Shown one piece after another: positions 1 to 11,757 of a stretch of 64,000 bases of DNA (its first letter is position 1; every line of letters starts with the position of its first letter). The notes below the pieces were generated by a model. It searched no databases, was not told the DNA's origin, and was given only the letters and a program-made list of their open reading frames with translations. The translations under genes were made by a program, and so were the position numbers. Source of the stretch: Branchiostoma belcheri (lineage: Eukaryota > Chordata > Leptocardii > Amphioxiformes > Branchiostomatidae); contig NW_017804054.1 of NCBI RefSeq assembly GCF_001625305.1, forward strand, positions 2,596,541-2,660,540, read 5' to 3'.

Positions 1-240
1 GTATAAACATTGGGCACATTTACATAAAATTTTACTTATAAGCTTAACATGTGAAGTCAGATTGAATGCATAAGAAAAGACCTAAAAGCTAGGTCTTTCA
101 AACAATGATAAATGTCAGTTGACGGAAGTTAAAAACAAAAGAAATTACTTTTGCTACGGTAGCAGTGGGTATATTTATGTTTCAGTCCATACCATAGGTA
201 TGGATGAAATATATTGTTTTTCATCGTGTTTTCACCCCAG

Positions 241-3095
241 ACCCAGCCGAGTGACGGTTAGTGACTCCTATCATTACGATGACGGCCCAGAGGCTGTCGG
301 GGCGAAGAATCCTCAAGATGCATTTCAGCGTGAGCCCTTCATCGTCCGCTTCTCGGCACCAGATACAGGTAGTGTGCTGTATATGAAGATCCATCATGTA
401 CAAACATAAGAAAACACCACTGGAGCATCCTAAACTTGAGTGGTACATATGTAGCATTTTAGGCATATAAACATATTAACTGCATAAAAGTAAGCAAATA
501 TTGGTTGATTTTATTTTGATTTTATTCTTCGTATAGTGGACAGCAGAGTGACGATTGATCAATCGCGTTACTTACTTACTTACTTAGTCCTCTTCTGAGC
601 CAGCATGGCTCTTTGTTTTTCAATCGCGTTAGTAGGAGAAAAATGACTTTTTGTTTACATAAAACTTCATTTTTGTTCAATTCCAGTGGTGAGTGACTTT
701 GCTGTGGTGGTCATTCATACATCTCCAAAAGACGCCGTCAAGGAGATTGACCATCTGGTCGACGTCTACGATGACGTGGTCCAAAAATGGGGCCTTGAGG
801 TACACATATTTCAGTTGACATCTGTGTGTAAATAGAATTGTGTGTGTGTAAGTATGTAAACGTTTTTAAACACATGTTGTTGTTGTCGATACACATTTCA
901 AAAATAAATCATACTTAACTGGGCGCCAGGACGTAAATTAATGAATATTAATGCATTTTTTCTTCGGCAGGATGTCATCATAACTGGCGACTTTAATGCC
1001 GGTTGTAGTTACGTCACCAAGTCGGAATGGGCCGACATCCGCCTTCGCCACGACCCAAGGTTCACCTGGCTCCTAGGCGATGACGTGGACACAACTGTGG
1101 CAAAATCTGACTGTCCATACGACAGGTAGGTCACAGCCTGCTGCACTACTCCCTTTTCCATTATGTCCACTGTATTTGTCATGGGACGAAAGCGCCACAC
1201 ACCGGACGTTGTTGGCATAGCATTTCCAAATCTTCTCCAGACAGTGCACAATTCAAAAATTATAACTGAACGCTACTAAAAACGTATGTAAACGATTGAT
1301 TCACATTTGAAGACTATTGATAATCCTTAAAACAATCGATGATCTAAAATTGAAGACATAAAGGTATATCGTTGAGCCCAAACTATAGACAATGCATTAT
1401 GTGAGCATTTGGACACGAATAAATGAAGACCATCTAATCCATGTGATACATACACATTTCAACCTCTTTCCTCCCAAACTTCCCCTTCTTCCGTTCGCTA
1501 CGTATTACAGAGAACACTTCATCCATATCAAATACAATCTGTTTGCAAGTATTAGAAAACATGCACAAAAGCAGAAAAAAATATTTACGTCAATTTAAAT
1601 ATCAAATTATCTTCTGTTGCAGATTCGTGCTTGCCGGAGAAATGATGATGAAGTCTAACGTACCAGAAAGCGCCCAGGCGTTCAGGTTTGACGAGGCATA
1701 TGGTCTGAGCCAAGACGAGGTATCATTCAATAAAAATGTGGTCACATTATTAAATTTCAACCCAGACTAAGTAATATGCTGTTTGTAGCTTTTCAGTGCT
1801 ATCTGTTCGAGAATTATAATATGCAAAATCCGGTGTAACGTGCTATTCATCGTATTTGCTACCTAGGTTTTTTTTTAAACAACCAGTGTTTATTCCACCT
1901 GGTTTATTCACATCCTACGTTTTCCTGACTCCCTCTAACCTTCTTTAAATTTTAAATACAGGTGACATGTTTTGATTAGACCTGCCGCCAGGTGTCGCTT
2001 CTATGGCGTCAAACACAGTGTGTAGTCGCATAATATATTTTCATTGTCAAGCACAGTAACAGTAAACAAGTTATAGTTACTTTTTAAGAATGTTATCCTA
2101 AACGAGAGTATATTGTAAGTCTTCGCCCCTCCACCTCATAGCAGGGTTCACGACTGGAGTAGATCCTCTTTGCAGCTATGTAATAAACATGTCCATGCAT
2201 ACGATTTTATATTTTTACTGCAATGATATGTACACCAACACTTTGATCTCCGTTTATGTATATATTGTCTGTTTGTTTGTTTGTTTGTTTGTTTGTTTTT
2301 CAGACGGAAGACGTCAGTGACCACTATCCCATAGAAATGGAGCTGCACGGAAAAGGTATGTAATATTAACTTAACGCTATTTCTTGTCCTACTTACAAAA
2401 GCAAAACCAAACTTCACTGTATGCACACCTCATTTCTACCTTATCAAGTAGATTCTTTGAAATTTTTTTTGGATATTTGATTTTTTTTTTGGACAGCAAA
2501 GGATGATGGGGAGACCAGTGACGTCGAATCTCTCCTGTCAATCACCGTCTCTGACCCTCAGGCCAAAATCAGTGACCTTGAGGAGCACTTCATGATCTTG
2601 ACTGAATACTTCGATGGATTCAAGGTATAGAAGTACAATACAATTGAAATAGATACCTTATGTATGTCTCTTGTATTCATTATCATTCATAACAACCAAA
2701 ATGTTAATAATTATTGAACAAAGATTCATTTCATGTTAAACGTGTTCTATGTATGTCGAAATTTGGCTCATATATCAAAATGCCTCCTACCCTGAGGTGT
2801 CGCCAAAAAGATGCATAGTATCAGCTTTCTTTACCCATTTTTCCTACAGGTAAACAACTTGTACACATCCAAAGGTGACGTCGCCCTTTTATCGGCCATC
2901 AAGACCGGCTTGACCAGCGATTCAGCATCCAACGAGCTCCAACGTATGAAGGAGAAACTTGAGTTTATCTCAGGCGACATGTTTGACGTGGCTAGAATGC
3001 AGATCACTCCAGACGATACCAACCTAACCATGGAAATCACATGTAACGTTGTGAAGGGAGGCTGTGAAGTCACCGTCTCTGAGAAAACCCTCTAA
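241..3095 (+). CDS. DNase I-like secreted endonuclease, 3' portion (5' exons lie before the window)
   Basis: Spliced from exons 241-368, 687-799, 971-1125, 1623-1719, 2304-2355, 2497-2624 and 2850-3095; every junction is GT-AG and the phases join without a break. The translation carries the DNase I landmarks in order: SYHYDDG and REPFIVRFS, then VVIHTSP with the first catalytic histidine, GDFNAGC and CPYDR (the two cysteines that pair in mammalian DNase I), and SDHYPIE with the second catalytic histidine. The enzyme family makes endonucleolytic cuts in DNA, is usually secreted and needs Ca2+/Mg2+. The signal peptide and first third of the domain are missing because the window starts inside the gene. 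Mammalian DNase I ends soon after SDHYP; here two further exons (2497-2624, 2850-3095) add about 120 residues rich in acidic and polar residues with no domain I recognise. Family call is secure; the exact orthologue (DNase1 versus DNase1L) is not determined. Confidence 0.9.
2270..2300 (+). repeat. (GTTT)n microsatellite forming a splice-acceptor tract
   Basis: About eight GTTT units run straight into the TTTTTCAG acceptor of the DNase-like exon at 2304. The microsatellite therefore supplies the pyrimidine tract, although it has a G every fourth base. Confidence 0.85.
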
Positions 3096-3640
3096 ACAGT
3101 AGCAACAGTCTGTTCAAAAACATAGTAAACTGCAGTTCTAAAACTTGATAAACTGTAATTATAGTTAAGTCAAGTCAAAGTTTATTGCACAACGATTGTA
3201 ACAGGTACAATGTATGGCAGATAATAAGATTACTCGGCTGGTATGGATCAATAGAAATTCTACATATAGGTTCAACGGGCACTATTTCTGGCAGAATGTT
3301 GAATAGATCTACTGACTAACAACTAGTACGCCTCCATAGTGTATTATAATAACAAACTCTGGATAAACCCACTGAACTGTAGTAACGTTCTTTGCGAAAC
3401 ACGCTGAACTGTAGTAACACTCCATAAGAATACATTTTAAACTGAAGTAACACTTTCTGTGAGGACCCGCTTAACTGTAGTAACACTCTTTGAGAAAATC
3501 CTTTTAACTGAAGTAACTCTGAGAAAACCACAAAACTTCTAACTAGTAACATTCTCTGACAAAACCCTCTAAACTTTATTAACACTCGTTGAGAAAACTC
3601 TAAGCTGCAGTTACACTCTATTAAAAAAAACACAAAATTG
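3075..3640 (+). repeat. Degenerate 33-bp tandem array in the 3' flank of the DNase-like gene
   Basis: Units of the type CTCTGAGAAAACCCTCTAAA followed by CTGTAGTAACA recur at a period close to 33 bases from about 3344 to 3630; the GTAGTAAC-like core falls near 3379, 3411, 3444, 3477, 3510, 3544, 3577 and 3607. The same unit occurs once at 3075-3112, where it encodes the last codons (SEKTL) and stop of the gene. The stretch between 3113 and 3343 holds a weaker relic and a retroelement-like tail. Confidence 0.8.
3165..3224 (-). repeat. Retroelement-like 3' tail (family F), reversed
   Basis: Read on the minus strand this is a CATACATTGTACC-type sequence, CAATNGTTGTGCAATAAA, then a run of GACTTGACTT, the same tail seen on the plus strand at 18660, 21262, 37945 and 41585. 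The shared end followed by simple repeats suggests the 3' end of a LINE or SINE; the element itself is not identified. Confidence 0.6.
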
Positions 3641-3682
3641 TACCTCTACAAACTCTTAAATGACGAGTTTTCTGTATGTGCA

Positions 3683-3784
3683 TTTAAACAATGTTGAGGT
3701 GTTATATATTTATAGTTTTAAACAATGTTGAGGTGTTATATATTTATAGTTTTAAACAATGTTGAGGTGTTATATATTTACAGT
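3683..3784 (+). repeat. 34-bp tandem repeat, three copies
   Basis: Three head-to-tail copies starting TTTAAACAATGTTGAGGTGT at 3683, 3717 and 3751, nearly identical, so recently expanded. No coding potential. Confidence 0.95.
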
Positions 3785-4154
3785 GGTATTATATGTAACC
3801 ACTATTTAGTTTTAGGTCTCTAGTCTGTATCATGCGTGTGTCTATAGAGTTACAATGTACTTATTATGTTTTTAAATGAATATATCTGTAGCTTTTTACA
3901 GGTTGGTTTTCCATAAGTACTTTTTGGTGATATAATGGTTGAGTTTTATCTATCTGTAGCACAGGGCTTAACGTGAACACAGAAAAATACGGTCATAGAG
4001 TCAATTACAGTCTTATCCAATTAATCTTTTCCAGCGACTTTTAAAAATGGAGACAAAAATTTGCAAATAAGGATTATGCTATAGCTATATTTCTTTCTCA
4101 GGGTAGCTATGCTATTCACATATTACTACTGTCAATTGAAATAAAACCTGATAT

Positions 4155-4705
4155 AAAACACCATTTACAGAGTATCATTGCCAAGTTCGAAAATGCAAAT
4201 ATCAAATGCGTATTACCCATGAGTTCAACGGCCACAAAACATTATTCACAGTGTCATTGCCATATACAACGATGCAAATATCAAATGCGTTTGGCCTATC
4301 AAGGTCAACGACCAACAAATACCATGCACAGAGTGTCATTGTCATGAACGAAAGTGCAAATATCAACTGCGTATAAGCCATAAGGTCAACGGCCACCTAA
4401 CATCATTTACAGTGTCATTGCCAGGTGCGAAGATTCAAATGTCAAATGCGTATACAGTAAGTCATAGAGTCAACGACTAAAAATCATCATTCACAGGGTG
4501 TCATTGCCATGTACGAAGATTCAAATATTAAAAACGTATAAGCCATGGGGTCAACGGCCACCAAACATCATTCACACAGTGCCATTGCCATGAAGATGCA
4601 AATATCAAGTGCGTACAAGCCATAAGGTCAACGGCCACAAAACATCATTGCCATGTGCAAATATGCAAATATTAAGTGCGTACGTATAAGCCATAAGGGC
4701 AACAA
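4155..4705 (+). repeat. ~80-bp minisatellite, seven diverged copies
   Basis: The motif TCATTGCCATG then GATGCAAATATCAAATGCGT then AAGGTCAACGGCCAC recurs; the TCATTG start lies at 4175, 4254, 4336, 4415, 4501, 4582 and 4645, giving spacings of 79 to 86 bases and a shortened last unit. Copies differ at many sites, so the array is old. The sequence before it (3785-4155) and after it (4706-5051) shows nothing else I can name. Confidence 0.9.
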
Positions 4706-5055
4706 AACCGCCTGTTCTCCGCACTACGACACTTACGTCATGTTCACGTTCCTACACAGGAGACAACACTTGGGAACAATTGATATTATCATGAGGTTAC
4801 CTAGGCACGCTGGAGCCTAACAAGTGCGCGGGTCTCAGAGAGCATCAAAACGTTCATCGCTAAGAAGTCACTACAAAATAGTGGCTGAAGACTGTCTGGC
4901 CCTAAAGATTTAATACGACGTTGCGCCTTAAAGATTGCCAAAGTTACACAAAATTAGCTAAATTCTCTGCGCCCTAGCAACAAATTAAAAACATGATGAA
5001 GTTAGCCTCAATCCATACAGCATAACACAAAACTAGAGCCAATCTAAGACATTAA

Positions 5056-6032
5056 CCCTAAACAGTACACCTGGGGTCCGCGCGGACCCCAGCACTATAT
5101 ATTCTGTAATATCTTTTTTGTTTCTAAAGATTTTTTTTGAAATTTTAGGTAATTGTCACCCACAAAGTTGTCTCTTAATACAGTGCAGAAAACTCCGTTT
5201 CTACCATTTATAAAAAAATTATATCTGATTTTCTTTTGGGGTCCGCGCGGACCCCAGCCGGCTTTCGATCATAATGGATACACTGGCGTTCTTATACATT
5301 ACCTTATTTCCGTTTTTATATGTTTTTATGCATTCATCGTATGTCTACCAAGTTTTCAGAGAATGGTGTAGTAATAGAATTAAATTTTAATAACTTTAGT
5401 GTAATTATGACGTCATATGACGTCAGAGCTAATAATATACTCCGCCATATTGGATTTTGACCAATGACGTCATCAAATTAGCATATTCTATGCATATTAA
5501 ATGATTTAACTTATATTTAATTATGTAAGATATTATTAATGTTGAAAAAGAAGTGTAATTTTATATAAAACTAAGAAAATTTTTATGTTTAAACCAAAAT
5601 TACTTCTATTTTCAAAAAAAACTACCCGTTGCCATGGCAACACAAAAAAAACATCAACTTACTAGTATAAAACTAATATGAACTTTTTTCCAGAGACATT
5701 TTAGGAAAGGTCTCCAAATTTGATACTTCTAGCGCAAGCCGTTTAGCCGCTATCTGAGATCAAAGTTGGGCCTCAAAAGCCCCTTCAGTCTGAAATGGGT
5801 TTAAAAATCGGGTATTTCTTCTTGTCTTCTTTTCTTCACCAAAAAATAGAAAAAGTTAAAAATGTATGATTTTTGTATGTAATGTGAACACAGAGGTTCC
5901 CACATCAGTTTGCAAAACAATTGAGCTGGTAGCATTTTAATGATTTCTAAAGATTAGCAAAAAACTGCTCTGGGGTCCGCGCGGACCCCAAGTGTACAGA
6001 TTAATCAGTCCGGGAAGGTGTTCTGTTGAGGG
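5056..6032. mobile_element. Non-autonomous piggyBac-type transposon (977 bp) with TTAA target duplication
   Basis: The element begins CCCTAAACAG and ends CTGTTGAGGG, inverted copies of each other, and is flanked on both sides by TTAA (5052-5055 and 6033-6036), the hallmark target site of piggyBac elements. Near each end, and once inside, sits the same perfect 20-base palindrome TGGGGTCCGCGCGGACCCCA (5072-5091, 5237-5256, 5971-5990). The interior is AT-rich with no transposase reading frame, so mobility would need an enzyme supplied in trans. The palindromes may be transposase-binding or hairpin sites; that is inference. Confidence 0.85.
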
Positions 6033-6036
6033 TTAA

Positions 6037-6833
6037 ATAAGATCTTTATATCGTTTATTGGGCAAAATAAGTCTAATGTTCTAGTTTATCAGTTTTAAAT
6101 CTACTGATAAAGGTATTCTGAAGAAAGAATGAAAATTAATGTAAGAAAGCCATTCACTATTATTAAGGTTGACGGTAATAACCATTATAATAGAATGTGC
6201 AATGCCATGGAATTAACTGACTATATCCTTAACTTAAGAAAGACCATCACACAGTGCACGTGTATCTTATTATCAAAAGCTAGGGACACGTTTTATCGCT
6301 TATCCTAAATATAGATAAGCAGGGTGGCTCATTATACACTAGACAAGCGCAACAACCTTGCTGATGAGTTTCACTGACGTAGTCGTTTGTGATATATGGT
6401 ATGTCAGTTGTGAAATGTGATTTGGTAAGTCATTGGCTTAGAACGGAGATGAATACGGATGTTCATCAGCTTGTATGTTCTGTGTTCATTTAAGCAAACT
6501 CAAATGTAATGTAGAATAAACAGCAATTATAAGCTGCACTATTAATATGAAACCAAACGTGATAGGGCATTTATTAAAAGCAGCGATGTCTACGGTATAA
6601 TTCTACCTTTGCACGACGTGCCGGTACTTTGTTGGTACTTGTACATGATTGAGCTGTTTTCGAATTACTCTAAATTCGGCATTATAGCAAGAATTTGATA
6701 AATCATTCAATCAGTTGGTTGTTGGAAGTGCCAACTCAAGTGACATGTTTACACAGGGGCGTTTATTGAACTTAGTCTTTTACGTTCAGTAAGGTTATGA
6801 AAACAGTTCCAGCGTCCTTGTCTATGACCCTTT
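6037..6833. other. Intergenic, nothing recognised
   Basis: AT-rich sequence without a plausible exon, RNA gene or clear repeat; only short chance reading frames. Confidence 0.5.
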
Positions 6834-7328
6834 GGCCACAGCAAGTAAGTTTTATGGATGACATTCTCGGCATACTTCAATCTAATGCGATAGGGTGAAA
6901 AAACAAGGCAGGTCAAAAAAAAAAATTCCTAAAGTTTCAAATTTTGGCATCATAAACCTTGTTAAACAAGAAATGATACCTATATTGTGTTATGTTTTAT
7001 GCCAACTATTACAACATCTATTTGTCACTGAAAAATAAAACTTTTCCATCATCGTAGAAATGATTTTTATTCGATGAGCATGAAATATAAAAGGAATGAA
7101 ATATAATGCATTGCTGCATCAAGGTAAAAGACAAAATAATAAATTCTCTTCATATATCTGCAATCCACGTTCTGTCTTGGCAACAGAAACAGATATCTTT
7201 GCCAATTTTCGGCATGTTGACCACTTTCAGAAAGCAAAAAAAGTTCTTGTTGTTTGATTTTTTTCTACAATCAGGTGAAAATTAATATGCGCGCTGATGG
7301 CATCCATAAAAAATTACTTGCTGTGGCC
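6834..7328. mobile_element. MITE family A, copy 1
   Basis: Terminal inverted repeats of about 30 bases: GGCCACAGCAAGTAAGTTTT at the left and the reverse, ending ACTTGCTGTGGCC, at the right. An internal block (TCTAATGCGATAGGG, CAAATTTTGGCATCATAAAC) is shared with copies at 11758, 22865, 23866, 37405 and 58064. Three-base flanks (TTT/TTA here, TTA/TTA at copy 3) are compatible with the TWA target of PIF/Harbinger elements. No transposase. Confidence 0.85.
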
Positions 7329-7358
7329 TTATCATGTTTTTAACTCACTCACTCTCAC

Positions 7359-7499
7359 TCATCTCCGCATGCCCCTCCAGGGGGCGTAGCGCCTCTGCAT
7401 ACGGCCCTCCAGGTCTCCCTGGCTGGCTGCCACCCAGGCTGTGGTGATGTCCAGTCCTGCAGCCTGTAGGTCGGTAGATAGCAGGTCTGAGAGAGTGAG
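7359..7499 (-). pseudogene. GC-rich coding-like relic, possibly a transposon protein tail
   Basis: On the minus strand an open frame of about 46 codons ends in TGA and reads SDLLSTDLQAAG, then TTAWVAASQGDLEGRMQ, then APWRGMRR. Its GC content and codon-like texture differ sharply from the AT-rich surroundings, and the W/R-rich end is reminiscent of mobile-element protein C termini. It has no start codon and I cannot name the family. Confidence 0.3.
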
Positions 7500-7500
7500 T

Positions 7501-9299
7501 CTCAGAGTTATATTTTAGATCGTAGAAAGTGAAAAAGTTTCTCCATACATGGTAAATTGAAGACTACATTTCCGTGCAGTAGATTACACCATAACAATAT
7601 ACCGCATTCGTAATATTGCAATCTACTGCTTTCTTTGCTCTTAGGATGGCTATTATCATCGTAGAATCCCAGAATTGGATGCCAAGCCATTGCAGGTAAA
7701 CATTAGCCTAGCCAGGGAATCTATTAAATTCCCATCATATTTTGCTGTGCGTGAGCTTGCATAACCGTTCCAATGGAACCTGGCAGAATGAACAGGTGTG
7801 ATTCAGAGTCCCATCTGCATCCTGTTAGTAATCTCACCGCAAGGAAATCTGTGGAGTAAAGTCTTATTGAAGATCTAGGTTTAGATTCGCAGCAACTTTC
7901 AAATTCCATAAGCCAAGGATTCATCTAGTACATCCTTCTGTATCCATCGTCCGCAACAACCGCCAAAATAAGAAACGACCTTGGCAATCACCCTATGTTA
8001 CATTACTGGTAAAAGATACTGGTAAATTGATGTATTGATAAAAGATACAGCTTGATTCTAAAACAATGTTTGACTCAAATTCATTTAAAATCAACTTTGC
8101 AGACGTGCCGAATTACTTCAAACACGACTGAATTAATTGCATTGACATTTACAGATACGTAGATTAAAAAGCAGTGTTGATTGCCCACGCACAGGTGGGT
8201 TTTGACTTAAAAAAAAACTCATAGTCAACATGGTTGATTTGGTGGTGGGCCGAGTTGACCAAAATTGCGATGGGCCGAGTTGGTAATGGTCCGAGTCGTC
8301 CTGATTCCATTAAAAACATATTAACATTTACATACAATACACATCAGCTTAGAATACAATTGCACATTCACAAGTCTTTGGTTGCTCTCACAATGAAACA
8401 GTTTTGTGCCGGTCTGGCCTACATGAGTGGAAGTTTGTATGGTTTCATTGTTTCTTAGATTGCACTCCGGGTTCTCTCTAGGTCGAAGAAAGACATTGAG
8501 GGGTGGGAGTGTTTGCTCACAAATGCGCATTTTCTTTGATCCGGAGTACAAATAAGATAACCACACCTAAATCCAATGAAAAGGGTATTTTTCAAATAAG
8601 GACTAAATGAGTCTGTCAAGTTTTGAGTTTTTCTAATCAATTCAAAATGAGCCAGGTGTTGGCATCGTACATCAATGATTTTCAGCTCAATCACTAAATG
8701 TCACATTGATCAACCTCACTTAATTACACTGCCAATCGCACTAAAAACATCTTACATTTTGTTCCAGTGGGTTCGTCAAAGTAGACAAAATTGCATTAGT
8801 GTTTGATTAATGGCACGCAAAAGGCCATTCAGTGGGAGATGACCTCGTTGAGTTGAACCGTTCCCCTAAGTGCCGACATTCCAATCGATTCTTTACATCT
8901 GCCCAACAGTAGAATACAGTTAACCTTTCCGTCCTTTTTGTTCATTCTATTCCCCATGATTTGTAGGTACACATGGGTGTGCAAATACAATGTTCAAAAT
9001 GGCCTTTGAACAAGTATTCTGTAGTCACGTTTCGACCCAGACGTTTCAAGAGATATGATTAAGTGTAATCGATTGCTACAGTCGGCTCACAGGTCCAGAG
9101 TCCTTTGTTAGCCTTAAGAGTGATGTATCCAAGCCTCTGTGCTCATTCTTTGTACATGATGGTTTCTCGATATTTTAATACCAAATCCTGAATGGGTGTG
9201 TGATAAGTTATAGCTTAGAGTGTTCCCTGAATACCAAAGAAGCTTTATTTCCAGACGACCTTCACCCAAATGGGCGACATTTCACTATGTACAACTGGC
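7501..9299. other. Intergenic, nothing recognised
   Basis: No exon with flanking splice sites, no RNA gene and no clear repeat found on either strand; reading frames here are short and overlap one another on opposite strands. Confidence 0.45.
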
Positions 9300-10110
9300 A
9301 AATAAAACAAGTCCGCACGGAACAATATTTAATATAACATCCGGACCAGTAGCACGTGCAATGGCAAAGTGGGTACAGTGGTAAATTCACAAGCTATGTG
9401 TGGCCTTCATGAGTAGACACTTAGGGCTCGTTCACTGTGTAGGTGAAGCATTTCTGAACTTTACCATTTAACAACCCCGCACCGTGCAATTAACTTCTTG
9501 GTACCGCAGCATTCAAAAACCCAGTGGGTACAGTGATTGCTTTTCCGGCCTTTTCCGGCCTTTACCCTGATGTTAAAAAACGCAGGATTTGTTAGTATGT
9601 ACTTGTAAGAACCTTAACATTAGAACTAGAAAGGTAACATTTGCAAAGCAAATGCATAAAAATAATGTTTACCTTCGCAAATGGTAACACATTCATTTAT
9701 ATGGTGACAGGAGTCTAAATCCCTCCTACTGTAAAATTGCAACATGGTGTAACCCAACGCTAGTTACCATTGTAACAGTCACTACATTGGTTCAGGTCAT
9801 TGAGGTCAGTGTTAGATGAAGAAGAGGAAGAACCTAAGCAAAAACAATATGTTTTCCTTCTGTAAACATAACAAATCTACACTGTATTACTATTCAGTAC
9901 CGTAGTATGTATAGCCTATAGTTAGTGGGTACAGTACTAACATCTACGACCTACGTACATGTATGACCTTTACATTTGGACTTTTTCGCTGTGTAATTAT
10001 GGCATTTTTTTTGCATTTGAACATTAAACAAATCCGGGCGGATAAATTTACAATTCAGTACGGCAGCGTGTACTAGCCTAGTGGGTACTATGATTGCTTT
10101 GCACACACAT
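9300..10110 (+). repeat. Diverged repeat block with AGTGGGTACAGTGATTGCTT motif
   Basis: The motif AGTGGGTACAG recurs near 9371, 9522, 9925 and 10079, each time preceded by a TACCGCAGC or TACGGCAGC-like string and, further up, by AACAAATCCG-like sequence. This looks like three or four diverged copies of a unit of a few hundred bases, interrupted by the family B element at 9624-9869. Confidence 0.5.
9624..9869 (+). mobile_element. MITE-like repeat family B, copy 1
   Basis: Contains AACTAGAAAGGTAACATTTG at one end, TGGTGACAGGAGTCTAAATC in the middle, a GAAGAAGAGGAAGAA purine tract, and ends TTCTGTAAACAT. The same order occurs at 45500-45759 and, reversed, at 13215-13448, 28648-28893 and 30609-30739. 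Ends are weakly inverted (AATGTTTAC type), so a non-autonomous DNA element is likely but the superfamily is unknown. Confidence 0.65.
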
Positions 10111-10562
10111 AAATGCAAGGTATGCCGTGGGCTCGGTGACCGAGACCTTTGTACAAAAGACGACATTCTGTTAACCTTTTCTTGAGTTATACCAGTCAAA
10201 GGTTGCAGACGAAATTAGCCCTTGCGGTTTAAAAAAATGTTAGCGGCCTCAACCTACATGTACATCACTTCTTCACGTGAGCATTAGCTACTACAGTACC
10301 TGTCACCGCTAGCATGCCGTGACTACGCTTATTCTGCTGCAGTACCAAGGAAGCCGCCAGGAGGCCCAAACTATAATCGTCCGTTGGTAGGTCAAGGTAT
10401 AATCACTCATGACAATTCATCTTTAGATTTTAAAATCATGGTGATAAACCGACTGCATACAGACATACATGAATACGTCCAATTGTTTCTTTTTGTCTTC
10501 TTCGTTTAAATGTTGGTTCATTTAGTAATAACGGTAATTTATCTTTTAGTCTTGTAGTATTG

Positions 10563-10602
10563 GGGAGGGCCAAAGATAAACCATCAGGTTTCCGGCCCTC
10601 CC
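10563..10602. repeat. Hairpin with 9-bp GGGAGGGCC stem
   Basis: GGGAGGGCC at 10563 pairs perfectly with GGCCCTCCC at 10594, loop 22 bases. A similar GC-rich hairpin lies at 11277-11327 (GGGGGAGGCC with GGCCTCCCCC). The rest of 10110-11757 shows nothing recognised. Confidence 0.6.
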
Positions 10603-11757
10603 ATGCATGTCTACTTAACTTTCAATTGTTACATTTTGTTTTATTCGTGAGTGCAAAACATTATAAAACAGTACCTTTCTATCTAGGCAAAGGTAAAAAG
10701 GTAACTGTTCTGTGCTTATAACATGCAACACTTATTATCAGAAATAGTATTCGCACACGGTACTACCGGTGAACTAGTTCTCTGCTGTAATATTATCTGT
10801 GCTTGCACAGCTGCGTCGCCCATGGGCTACGAAAACAGAAATGGAAAATCCCTATACATTATACAGTGTGTGAAAGACCTTTGATTAATTTTCTTTCAAC
10901 CCCTAAACAGAGAATATATATCATGTGTCAAAGTTGCGGCAATTATTAAGGGTTATGTAAAAACTATAATACCTGTTATATGTGTACAGGTTATGGCACT
11001 AAATTCCCGTTACGAGATATTAATGGCACAAATTGATTGAACTAACATCGCATAATTAAATTACGCAGCGACCAATCGATTTTCTGACAATTCCCTGTGA
11101 CCTGAAGGTACCATGTGCGTCATAAAGAAGCCCTTGTCAGTTTCAATGGTTAATCTGAAAATAAAGTTGAGATTGTGCGATTTATCTTACGAAATAGACC
11201 AGATGAGGTGCAGCTGAAGATTGTGATTTTTTTTTCATCTTATATTCAAATAATAATAAAATGTACTGATCCTTGCGGGGGGAGGCCTAAAACCTTAGTC
11301 TGTGGGGTCTTTTACGGGCCTCCCCCAAACTGAATAGTAAATAGCATCAATTACAATAAAATCTCATCAAAAATCAGATCTTATCTTCAGACGGGGGACT
11401 ATGGCGTTATTTTTTTCTTCTTTTTTTTTTCAAATTGCAGAGACAAAAATATGTTTATACTACCTGTAAATATGCCTAAAGCACATCAAAGTTTAACTTA
11501 ATTGAAGTGCTAAAATCATCTGGAATTCAGAGCTTATCTATTCCCACGCCGTGCACTGTGCGATATCGCTTTCACGTAATTCCGTAATCCCCGCTATCAA
11601 ACAAGGCAGAATATCAAATGAAATCGCATGTTATTGCGAACATTGCCCTCTTGAGAAGATGACATGCATTCAATATTCCTTAATGCATTATTGGTTTGGT
11701 GCAGCTGTAGCTATCGTCCACGATCTACGTTTACCACTTGTGACGTCATCTTCATAA

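Noticed and set aside
4155-4705. CRISPR-like array
   Set aside because: Units are about 80 bases, diverged throughout with no constant repeat and variable spacer pattern, and the genome is a eukaryotic one; it is a minisatellite.
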